NCBI GenBank assembly: GCA_902702965.1 | Contig: CACRXP010000092.1 | Coordinates: 54,556-118,555, forward strand | Length of the DNA: 64,000 nt | From: Spirometra erinaceieuropaei | Taxonomy: Eukaryota > Platyhelminthes > Cestoda > Diphyllobothriidea > Diphyllobothriidae | Direction: 5' to 3' | Shown here: positions 50,101 through 62,100 of the stretch, in pieces | Numbering within the stretch: the first letter of the stretch is position 1 | How the letters are laid out: each line of letters begins with the position of its first letter | Translations under genes and position numbers: made by a program | Notes under the pieces: model-generated | Told to the model about the DNA's origin: nothing | The model's database searches: none | What the model saw: the letters and a program-made list of their open reading frames with translations, nothing else

Positions 50101-53100
50101 GCATACGACCACCGCCGGGCGGACCCATACTTGCCAGAAGGAACATGCCAACAATGCTCTTTCGCACCTGCTTGGCACGATCGTACCAAAACCCGTAATC
50201 GATCCACTGCCGAATTAACTCCAACGGTGGCTGAGAACCGAATTCGTCCTTTGCAGGCATGTTAAAGTCGTCCAGGAAGGTGAGCATTTTTGTCCCCCCG
50301 ATGGGTACAAATGTGCCCTTTGTGCGTTTCTCGACACGCGACTCGATTATGTCCTGGACATTGTTTGACGAGGTCTGTGAAGGGTGGGATAGAAGAGAAA
50401 AAGGCTCAACTCAGTATATTACTGGTGAACTCAGTAACTAGGTTGAATACAGCTGGCCAATATAGCCAAATTCGTACAGTCCCTGAAGGCAATATCTGGA
50501 TATGATCTATGAACTGCACGAAGATAAAGTGGCTCCGGCTATGAGTGTAAGTCCTATTTGTCGAAATTTGCCACGTTTGCTGGTTCATTGTCCATGCTTC
50601 AAAAGAGTTGTAGCACTTTAATTCATACACAGTGTTAGTGGAAACTATAAACTGTGGAAGTAAACAAAGGCAACAAGGAGAATCGAATCATTTCGTAAGG
50701 AAATTATAGCAAGCAACTATTCTCATCAGGTCCCGAGACAAGGTTACATTTACACTCGATAGAACAACTGTCCGTTAGTGGAAAGTAATCCCAAACTTTA
50801 CGCAGAGCGCGGACTTCGCCGTAGAGCACTCCAACACGTCAACGACCGCTGCCCTTGGCGATGGCAGATGCCTCGTCCACCGTTTTCTTTTGGTAATTCA
50901 TCTGGTACAGGAAGTAACGCGATATCGTCGATTTATCCTTGCTTGCTGATTAGTTTTCTCGCACCTGGAGACCCAACCATTCGCTCCAACGCGTCCTAGC
51001 TGCCCTTGCTAGTAGCCTGTTGAGCAATTCTCATAAATAAAAGCTGTTGATCCTACTATATCTCCTTTAGCGCCGAGCTGCGGAGTCGATAGTGTTGTTT
51101 GTAGTGCACCAGTTCCCCAATGGAGGTTGCAGTTCACACTTCCCCTAATGAAACTGTAATTCCATTTCAGCTACTGAGCGATAAATGAGTTCATAAGAAC
51201 GCGGTGTAGTCCACAGTAAACAGTAATCCCGTACGCGATTACTATTTCTGCTCTCAGCGGGTGCAACCTCAATGGGTGAGTTCTGGACTGCGGTTCACTG
51301 GAAGACTCACGGACTCAGGCCTTCCAGTCTCCAGACTTGAGTGCACTCCACTCCGAGTGCACGTTACAATTCTGCGCTCCTGCGAGCGCTTGCACGTGCT
51401 CACCACTCAGGACTGTCCAAACTGGCCAATCATCTTCAAGGTCAAGTCAAACTTGCTCTCGCTTTAGGCGCTGGTGACGCATACGCGGTTCCCACTCGGA
51501 ACACTGTTCTCTCGGTGCCGGGTGCACCCTCGTCCGGTTGCCGATTCTCTTCAACCCCTTCTGCAGTTATTCTGTACAGAATCCGCCATTATGATGGTAG
51601 GGGACGCTCACCGATCGTTCATACGGAACTCACTCGCTCCGTTGTGCCTTACGGGCTCTCCCTCTCGAGCCCAAGCAGCAGCCGCACAGCGGCACAGGAT
51701 ATAGGCAGTATTTTATTACCGACAAAGACAAGGGAGACTGGAATGGCCGGTCGAAACCGACAAAGAAAAGGGAGCTCGAGAGAGAGGCCGTAAGGCACAA
51801 CGGAACGAGTGAGTTCCGTAAGAACGATCGATGAGCGCTCCCTACCATTGTATATTCCCGATCAAAACCGACAGGGCAACGGGCTCGTGGCCCAGTGGTT
51901 AGAAGCGTGGACTTCTAACTAAGAGGTCGCGAGTTCGAGCCTCGGGTGTCCCAGACTTCGGGGTTGGGTATGACTGACTGACGACGGCTAATAAGGCAGA
52001 AATGGCCATTCCAGTTTCCCTTGTCGGTTAGATGATAGTTGGTAGCCCTCCTGACACCGCAAACTCAAAGCTGCCTGTCAATCGGGACCGGTGTTAATAG
52101 GGGCTATACGGGTGGGACAATTGAGTGGACGGGTAAATGGCGATTGTAGTATATGCTAGGAATTGACGCTCCTGGTAAAGTGGAAGCCTAATTTAGATTA
52201 GGTGAAAAATACAAGGAAGGTATGGAAGTGAGCAAGGGGACTTTGAACGGTGTGTGGAATAAATGCATCCTAGCCTCAGATTGGAAAGAAAAGCAAGTGA
52301 AGGCGAACAACCAATGGGAAGAAGGCAACTGGTCCGAAGGTCATTCCGCAGTGCAAGCGACAAAATTCCATCCAACATAATGGACGGAAGGACACGAAAG
52401 TCAAGCAGCGGCACGCGGAACGCCACAACGTAAGCCGGGTAAGACTTTTATGCGAAAAATTGGTTTGGGCAGAAGGGAAATTCCGCAAATAATGAGGCAG
52501 TCGAAAGCTGCCTCTGCTAATGAAATTTGATAAAGGGTAAGCCTCATTGGCATCGATACCAGTGCCAACCAGCCCAAGATAATGCCTCTACAATGAATGA
52601 GGCAGCCAAGAGCTACCTCTTCTTATGAAAGTTGATGTAGGGAAAGCCTCATTGTCATCGTTACCGGGTAGTACCTCCACAATGAATCTGGTACAGGTAA
52701 TACAGCACGCATGCAAATTTAGAAGCATAATGAGAACGTAATCATAACTACTGAAATCAAGCCAGTAGGCACAATTGTGGATTCTGTGGGCACGGTTGCC
52801 AACTACTTCTTATGAAATTTGACATAGGGTTAGCCTCATTGTTATCGTTACCGGTGCAAATCTGCCCAGGATAGTACCTCCAAAATGAATTTGATACAGG
52901 CAATACAGCGTGCGCGTGAATTTAGAAGCATAATGAGAACGCAATCACAGCTACTGAAATAAATCCAGTAAATACCACTGTGGAGTCTGTGGGCACGGCT
53001 ACCAACTATCATCTTACCCCCTTGTCTTTGTCGGTAATAACATCTGCCATTATCGCATCTGGCGCCCAACTCTTCTTTCTACTCGGGACCGAGTCTGAAA

Positions 53101-56100
53101 GTCGTAGTGGCTAGGCTCTCACTATGGCTTAAGCTGTTGCGACAGTCGGTTAACGACAGTGTTGTGTCGATAAAACATATTTCAGAAATGGTAGCGTCAC
53201 CTATATTTTTTACTGACAGCAAATGCACGAGAAAGTATAATTTGCGGAGTGCTGACAAAGATAAGCAGACTGGGATGGCCATTTCAGACATGTTAGTTTT
53301 CCCAGACAACCATAAACAACTCCATGCCTGGGGTTAGAACTCGAGTTTTTTGGTCAGGCTCTCCCATTAAAACAGAGCAGTCGTTTGTGATCATAAATAT
53401 TACTAATGATGGGGGAGGGTTCACGGATCACGTAACGGGAAACTTTCGTATTGTAGCAAATTGGGATTCAATCTAGAATCTTCACAAGCAATTTTATAGC
53501 AACCAGTGGTAAATGTATAAAAAGCGGTATCGAAAAAGACAAGGAAGACTGGTAAGGCCATTTCCGGCTTACAAGCCGTCAGCAACCGGTCATATCAAGC
53601 GGAACGAGATCTATGAACACCCTCTGATCATAAAAGACTAATGTCTCCGATCGATTGGCTGGAATGAATGTTAAAAACGCAGTGCTATCTAAAGACCCCT
53701 TAGAAGTCGGAAATCACTTACCCTCAGTTCTACTTATTTACATCCATAAAATGGAAGCCCATTTTGTGAAATAATGAAAATTTGTCCGAATATTAACACC
53801 ACAAAACCACAGTTATTCGTCCCGGCATCAAGGCTTCTGGAGTAATTTTAGGTAGCTGAAAGGAGTCCACTTGATAAATCAGTAGCAGGTAAAAATGTTG
53901 AGAACTATACCAGGGTCTATGAGTAAGCAGAAAGCCTATGGTTGCGTGAAATGTCTACTTGGCTTCTCGCTGGATATGTACTATTTGAGTATGGACATTT
54001 TATTCGAGAGAAGCCGGCGCCGAGCGCACAGATGACAGCCAAATGAGCAGTAAACCGAAGTCTGTAAAGCCATTCCCTACGTTAAAGGGGTCTCCGAGGT
54101 GCTGTCTCGATTGTTACAACCGGCCGGAGTAGGCATAGCCAATCGACCCCAGGCAACACTACGGCGTCGTCTGATGTAACTTAAGGAAACACTACCACCC
54201 ACCGAAACCTCAGGAGTTGTATACAAAATTAATTGCGATGAGGGCGACTACAAATATGTTGGGGAAACCGGGCGGAAATTGCAGACCCGCCTACAAGAGC
54301 ACAAATCGGCGACTCGGAGGCTAGATACAAACTTTCAACTAGCAACGCAGGTTGGAGAAACTGGGCATACTTTCGATCTCCAGAGAGCTGCAATCTTAGG
54401 CTGGGGCAACACAAAAGCACAACGGCTTGCACTCGAGGCTTAGTACTCGGATGTCATCTTCATCAACAGGCATCTGAACCTTCCTGCAGCCTAAAAAGTC
54501 TTACGTCATCACGTCCGCAGAGGTCAAGACCAAGTAACCACACTGGACTTAAGACGGCCATACATGGACAGGCCGACGGCGAGGAAGAAGAACCACCAGA
54601 CCGATCACTCGACGAAGGTTCAATCACCTCCCCCCGACAAAGCGGCGACTCACAAAGCACACAGATAAAACGCCCGTCAACCATCCCCTGAGAGGCCGAG
54701 GCAGCGAGAGAAGAGAAAAATCGATCAGCATGAGACCGATCGACGCGGCATGCCACTTGAGATTTCTGGTCGATTAAGTGCATTTTACGCTTTGGCAAGA
54801 GAGAGAGCCGACCTTGCTCTTCGAAACGTCAGCACCTAAATAAACCCGTTCCGGTGTGCCCATCTTTTTTTCTTCAAATCATCAACCCAGATCTCTCAAC
54901 TGCGCTAATGTGGACAGCTCTGTGACTGAAAGTTTTACCGACGATTAATGATTACTCCTATCCGCGTGACCGCCTGGAGGGGTTTTACACGTATTCCGTC
55001 CGGCAATCACGTTACACCAGGGAAAGCGATATCACAATGACTCCTAGTGGGACGGCATTACCTTTAACTTTTTTTGAAGAAGAAAAAGAAGAAAATAGGC
55101 TCTCCAGAACAGGTTTATTTAACTTCTGACGTTTCAAAGGGCTGGGTCGGCTCTTCACTGTCAAAGCGAAAAATGCACTTAATCGATCAGAAATTTAATT
55201 TAAAGTGGCATCTTGCGTTGGTCGGTCTTATGCTGATCGATTTTTCTCTCCGCTCGCTGCCTCAGCCTTTCGGGAGATGGTTGACAGCCCGTCTACGCGT
55301 GCCGCACACGACCCGATCCAATCCCCATGTGCTAGGCTGTTGTACGAACGACTCGAATCTCACATAGATGCGTGTTACTTGAAGAAGATGGTCTCACCGG
55401 AACAGGTTTATTTAGATGCTGACGTTTCGAAGAGCTTGGTCGGCTCTCCGTTGTCGAAACATAAAGTGCTCCTAATCGACCAGAAATCTCAAGTGGCGTG
55501 TCACGTTGGCCGGCCTCGTGCTGATCGATATTCCTCTCATCTCTCTGCCTCGGCCTCACTGCAGATGGTTGACGGGCGTTTTGCCTGTGTGTTTTGTGAG
55601 TCACTACTCCGTCGAGGGGAGCTGAGTGAACCTCTGTCGGGCGGTCGGTCTGGCGGTTCTTGTTCTTCCTCACCGAGTAAACTCAGCGTCAGGCTATCTC
55701 CGTAGGGCCTTCTTAAGTCCGGTGTGGTTGTTTGGTCTTGAGCTCTACGATTGTGATGATGTAGGACTTTGTAAGCTGCAGGAAGGTCCAGATGCCTGTT
55801 GATAGAGTGGGCCTATTTTCTTCTTCAAATAGTCTTCCCGGATATCTCAACTTTGCAAATTACCTTTAACTGCCAAGAGGTTCCGGCAAATCTTGTCGGT
55901 ACGAATCACCGAGTCAAAGAAGCCTTTCATGTTGCCTACCGGACACCAGCAAGCTTCTCCAGAGGCCTACGCCAACGGGTGCTAGCTACAGACGAGGCAG
56001 TGGCTATACGGCTAGCCAATCCCGTGCTGTGTTGTCAGAAGACGCTGACACAGGCGCTCTGTCTTCCGTGGCCAACGCCGACCCCACGTCGCCCCAACCT

Positions 56101-59100
56101 CCTGATGGCTGTGGTGTGTGCACAACGTACCCGACGTACAAACATTACTCACAGTCCCCCCGCCCCCTCGCCCCCCTGACCCAATGACCACGACACGCCG
56201 ACCACGCCACAGCACGCCTCGCCATGCGAGTGGCGTGGGAACGATGAGTGGTAATAGTCCCTGAATCATTTATAAGCCCTGTAACTTCGCGTAATTTCAA
56301 CTTCTATGCAACTGTTTTGGCCTGATGACGAGTTACCGAAAACACGTGTTTGCCAAATTGACTTTTCAAACAGGGGAAGCGATATCACAATGACTCCTAG
56401 TGGGACGGCACTACCTTTGCCTGCCAAGAGGTTCCGGTATATCTAAGAAACAGACTACTCTGATGCAGGGCGAGGTGGATGAGTAAAGCGAATCAGCCAC
56501 ACACCTGAGCAGACATGTTGATTGTCAAGAAGGACCAGGCTTCACGATCAAGACTGAAGAGCACATCCTGCGCGACTGAAGTCTTGCCGGTGCCCACGGG
56601 TCCGGTGATGAGTACTGGACAGAACTTGGCCACGAGGGTGTTGACCAGGAACTTGTAGCGAACAGTGTCCACAGTGGGAACAAGTATCTTGAAGAATGGC
56701 ATACTGTCGGGCAAGAGAAAACAGGGGACGCAGGTCAGACGAATGACGATATTGGGCAAGGAGTACATAAAACTCTTCATATACACAAAGAAGACATTTG
56801 CCAAATAACCAAATAAAGTGACGATCCGTTTTCTTGAAGCTAGCACGTACCTAGGTTGATACTTCCAGCCACCACGGAGTTTCTCCTCCCAGTGGATCCA
56901 AGTGCGTGTTTTGGTGTCTACAAAATACTCATAGATGGAGTCCTTGTTGGGGAAACTGCCGTCCAATTCACGCACAAAGGAGTCCACTTTCTTGCGACCA
57001 TCCTCGTCTACCACGCAGCACACGGACCACAGTAGAGAGAACTGGAAGAGCATCTCGATCACCCGCGCATAGTTGTCCGCATCTGAGTTGTCGAACTTTG
57101 GTTGGGGAAAAAAGCATCTCAGGGATAAACCAAATAATACTCACTAGGTGTTGTGAATCATTTGGTTGTGACAAGATGGCTGCCAAAACAACAATCATCG
57201 CTCAGGTCTTCAAGACATTCCCTTAATTAAACTATTTACCCTCTAGGTCTTCTAGAAGGTACGAAAGTTCGGAGGTGTCGTATAGGACAGTTTACTTAAA
57301 TGTGATCTTAAGAAAATTAAGTTCACTTTGTCAGAAAGTAAAAGCCACTTTCAGATTTTATTGGTATTTCAAGTAGGAGCTTCTCTTTCGCTAAAACAAG
57401 AACTGGACCTCATCTTTGAACAATCTGTGCAGTGAACATAACCATAAGGTTTTGACTGGTTGAATCAGGGTATACATTAACAGAAATGGTTGCTGCCCTA
57501 GTCTACCTTCGTCTTTGATGGTAGTCCGCCGCTGAAGTCAACTCTCCAAATCATTAGAGGGGAACGTTACTCATGATTAGACAGCCCAGAATTCAGTTTA
57601 TATTTTAAATAATTCGAACTGACTGTTTGCTTCAGAGATTGGACTCAGTAGAAATGACGTCAAAGTTTACATTTGTTGTCTTTCGTGATTTTCCACCCCT
57701 TGGCTTAAGGAGTAACAAACGTTCCCGATTCATTAGTAGAGATCTCAATTGCGGAAATTCGAGGGCAACGGTAGGATGTAGGACTCCAACTAGCTTGAGG
57801 TAGCCCTGGACCGTGTCGTACAGGAATTGTGGTAGAGAGGGTTTTACGGGTGGGACAAAACACAGAACAGAGAGTAGGCGGAATGCAAAAAAACGGAAAA
57901 TAATTAAATTTCTGTCGAAAGTCTTATCTTGCGCTGTCCTATGGCAACGAAATGGAGGGCGACAATTCAAAAATAAACAAAAAGCTTTTTTTCAAAAATG
58001 GACGGAATTTGAATTAATTGCCACCGGTAAGTTTGCATCCAGTCAGAAATTCAAGAAAAGGTAACGGTAGGGTTCAGAACCCCAGGTAACTGTCGTACAC
58101 AAAACGGTCCACAGGCTAACTCAAGTTGGCTGGGGTCCTACACCCTACCGTTGCCAATTTGAGCATTCTTAGCCAGCTTGTTGAACGAAACGCCTCCTAG
58201 GTGCACTGTTCTACTATTGGACGAAAGACTAACCAATCACAGAGCGGATAGATTATACTTGCGCACAAATTTGACCACTATCTGCATCCCTTCTTTGGCG
58301 GGACCTACAAAGTTTTTCGTAGTGGAGTCGCTGCCCTACAGAAGGACTGAACACGGAGAAGGACCAAAAAAGAACAAAAATTCCACTTTCAAATGAATTA
58401 GACCTCAGTGCTAAACTTCACTGTAATGTGTAATCGGTCAATGTGCGTACGGCGGAATACAATTGGGTTACCTCACTTCCGTCGCCAAACAGTCCGTCAA
58501 ACAGGCGACACAGTCCAATTATGAGGCTGATTTCGCTGACAGGAATCAGTTTGTTGCAACTGCGTTGGACAAACTCCAGGATTTTTGTGAGGTCCTTGTT
58601 GAAGAGCATCTTTAGTGTATCGATCACCACCTTTCCGGTCTTGGTAGCTATCCAGCAGTTGACGTAGGGCCACCAGCCGAGTTCCTGCACGTCGTTGTAG
58701 ACCATGCCAGCTCGCGAAACGGTGGCCGGAGAGGCCACTGCAAGATCCTCAACCTCGAAGAGCAGTGATACCTAAGAAGGTGAATTACAGTAAAAAATGG
58801 CGCTAAGATCAGTAGGAAGGCTTTCGCTTCCCACTATATGTGCAGAAACGGATGAAACGCCGATCCCAATGCTTCAGCAGGCTACCAGATACAGAGTATT
58901 TTTGAAATTGTGTAGCAGTGCTAACGCACATCGGACACAATCCCAAATTAATCCGTGGGGCTGTGATATCTCGGCTGTCGATCGAAGTGTCCAATACGGC
59001 TCTGTCAATAACGCTCAGGAAATGATCACTACTTAAACCGTATGTCTTGTTCCGACGAGTTCTGATGCTTATTGTTACGGTGGCGGAAGCCACAACGAGA

Positions 59101-62100
59101 TGGCGATATAGAGCGAACACGTGACAACGCGCGTCACAGCAGGCCAAGCTGGCCGGGAGTTACATGCGCGAAACCAGTCAGCCAATCAGTGTGCGCTGCT
59201 GTATTGGATACGCGTGAAGTCCTTGCTCACGCGTGCGGCACAAATATTCAGGAAGATTGCGCGAGGGGCCTCCGGCGTGAGAATTGGCTAATCAACGTGA
59301 GACACGCTATAGGCCAGAATATCCCAGAATGTCCACCGCGAGTGACACGCCATTGGCCGGAAGGTTTGAGAATGGCCAGAACTCCAATAAATCGGTGAGA
59401 GTTTATGAGCTAAGGGATCCGCTGTTTTCCCGCGACCTCGGACAAAGTGCTTGTCTCCAGGACCCGCCTCCCTTCTTCTGCATCACATCCATCGGGATAG
59501 AACACTTGTCCAGTCGATTTTTTCTCAAGACGGATAAAAAATGCCGTAACGCATCGTATTTACTTGTCCGAAAATTACTTGTACCCTATTAATTTCGCCT
59601 GAAACTCTTAAACAAGCTTGGGATAGAGAATTCAGAACTTATTCATGAGTCGATTCACGATTGTTTCACCTAGAAGGAGAAAGTCCGTGAACTCGGCAGG
59701 TCGGAAGCTGTCCAGCGAAGTGAACTTTGCCGTCTGTGAAAATAGGTCCGAGAGTGGACCAGAAACGTCGAGCAAGTAAAATCCTTATTCCAGAGAACGG
59801 ACATCTATCTTCTCGTCTGCTTGCTCGAACCCTTCGAGGTAACGTTTTTTTGATTTCTCAATAAGCTGCATATAAAATCATACACAATAATTTAGACGCT
59901 GTTACTCAGGTAACCAGCTCTGGCCTGGGAGGCTAAGGCGAAGTTTGTTTTGTTTATTTGTGTGCATTTTAGGATTGTTCTTTTATCCTCAGTACTGTTT
60001 CACGTCGCTTTCTGTTCGGAAAATGGTTCAAGGACGGACCTCCCGGACGGATTGTCTGCCAGCTTGCGTACTATTTTTCTTTCCACATTCAATATGTCCA
60101 GTCAGGCAGCCGTAGATCTCCTCCACCTAATAATTTTTGAGTGCTTCATGTTTCCACCTTGTTGACCCGCTCATTCCGCCTAAAACCAATGAGCTTAGGT
60201 CGCCCAGTGGCTGCCTGTGTTAAGCACTCGGATGACGTTATTGCTGATCACTCTGCCAGAAATGAGACAGAGCTTCAGTTTCTGAAGGAATTCTTGGATC
60301 CAGTCTTAGCTGAAATCTATCAGTTATTGCGGTATATTAACGTAATATATATAACCTACTATCATTAAGTCAGTAGTATACAAATACCAAGTTCTTTGTC
60401 ATCACTTTAGAGTGTATTTAGGTTGCAACTCTCCTTTGACGCTTCCTCCACATTATCCCGGCATCTTGATGTTAACCTCTCCCCCAATCTTTAGTTATGG
60501 CTTCATGTCAAAAGTTTTTTAACAGAATTGATAAACTCGTTTGTTATATTTGCGATATGCGCTCCCACCGTACGCATCAGTCCTTAACCTGCAAAGTTAT
60601 AGAAGCTTGTACAGTTCCCGTTACTTTCCTCGTTTACTGGAGAGTGATATTCGCATCTTAACATGTGCCCCCCGCATGCTCTCTTCTGCTTCCGGTGTTT
60701 CTCATTTTATTCCAGGTGATGTCATGTCAGTTCGACCTTCTTTGCCGACGATGTCCATCGTGTGCTCCGCAGAAAGGTGGAGCAGGCAAGGTGACTCACG
60801 CGTGAATTAGTTTGCGGTGTGTGTAGACTTTCGCTGCATCTACTACACTCTTTCCTCCCCACCTAAGCCCCTTCTCAAGACAGGAGGTGGGGGAGGGCAC
60901 AGGTGGATGGCATGGCCGAGCCCGCACGTTGGCGCTCCATTCCACATCCCCTGGTCCATAACCAACACTCGACCAGGAATTCAACCAACAACAACAACAC
61001 CATAATGAGTCAGAAGAACGACGACGATGATGACTTGGCAGCCATGCTCACGACCTGTATACCTAGCGAGAGCCCAAGCACATCTACCGGCAGGGAATCA
61101 GTTGTCAGAGGACCACCAGCGCATGCCATGCTGCGAGGGCCATGGTTTGCTGCTCCTGACATAACAGACGCTTACATACCTTTAGGCCAGTTGATGTCAC
61201 AGCACGATGCCGTTCGACAGCAGCCAAGCACTGCATTATTTAATTCCTTGAAGTTGTCCCTCATCGCATCTGCTTTGACCCCATTGCCGCGAAGTCGCTT
61301 CGTCCAATTTGGCGTGGCAGCCGTCATATCACCCGCTCGATGCGATTTCTGGCCCGATGAGACTGAAGTGCAGAAGCCGAGATGAAACTTGTCACCCTAA
61401 CACTCACACATCTTTATGCTAATATTAATTCACTAACTTTCGATCGTTCGTATCTTCTCAAGGCCGCACGGAGAACGTTTACTGCTAAAATAAATTTATT
61501 TTCACTACCATCAGCAAAGTCACAGCACTAGATCTGACACTACTTTCAGTGTATCTTGTGTGAAACATCTCACGCCCCCCTCTTCCCACCCTACTTCCTC
61601 AGTTTCCTTAAGTGGTTGTTTTTCACGCATCAGAACGTCACAACACAAATATTGAGCTCGGACAAGTGGGGTACGGGATGTTCATCTTCATCTCGAGTTT
61701 CAGTGGAGTTTTGTCAAGGTATTTGGAAAAGAAGTTTGCCTCAACTATGTGGTCATATCAGAACAAAGGTTTCCCCCCCCCCGCCCCGGTTTGCGTAATT
61801 GCATGAAACATTACCGGATCAGGCATTGAAATGCGTTCTCCATTAATAAGAGTCAGGATCTTGTTGTCATCCATGACAGAGTTCATGCTCTCTATCCACA
61901 AAGCGTCAACCGGTCCGTCGAAGATGATCCACTTATACTCAGGCCTGTCATCTAAAACACAACAGGATATGACATTGCACTTTAGTAAATAAAAAAAACA
62001 TAGGCGAGTCAAAAAAGTAGGGATTAAAATCCACCGTTTGTGCACCTGTAAAATGTCGTGGTCTTGGGTCGTAGGCAGCGTGGATCACATGGTTGGGACG

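Larger units (their letters stand above)
50375..56504 (-). other. DNAH2 intron e5-e6 (6.1 kb, repeat-filled)
   Basis: The largest fully sequenced intron visible, GT-AG. Contents: unrecognised 50,375-51,590; palindrome plus SINE 51,594-52,030; tandem repeats 52,490-53,010; SINE pieces 53,020-53,620; unrecognised 53,620-54,060; Penelope-like element 3 at 54,065-54,880; inverted Penelope-like insertion 55,070-55,858; and repeat sequence to 56,450. Confidence 0.8.
58772..61814 (-). other. DNAH2 intron e2-e3
   Basis: 3.0 kb, GT-AG. It contains a possible solo LTR (59,100-59,520), a decayed hammerhead-like motif (59,731-59,772) and a family C copy (60,700-60,990). A 160-codon plus ORF begins inside the family C repeat (60,903-61,385) and contains a run of Asp and [15 protein letters not shown] do not recognise it and consider it doubtful. 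59,950-60,700 is unrecognised. Confidence 0.6.

Noticed and set aside
51341..51793. 150-codon plus ORF
   Set aside because: It runs through the palindrome and SINE fragments and has no coding homology.
51880..51950. Functional tRNA-Arg(TCT) gene
   Set aside because: The sequence is the head of a multi-copy SINE (also 7,990-8,070, 41,740-41,815), fused to a family body, with imperfect stems.
54780..55450. Hammerhead-like motif at GAAACGTC near 54,823 and 55,430
   Set aside because: GAAACGTC is present but the CUGANGA half is replaced by GCCGACC, so the core is absent; kept only as a relative of the family 3' end.
56322..56345. CTGATGA..CCGAAAA as a hammerhead
   Set aside because: No plausible stem II between the two core halves and no cleavage triplet in position.
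60903..61385. 160-codon plus ORF
   Set aside because: Its start lies in a family C repeat. It has an Asp run but no recognised domain, and it sits in a DNAH2 intron; not supported as a gene.
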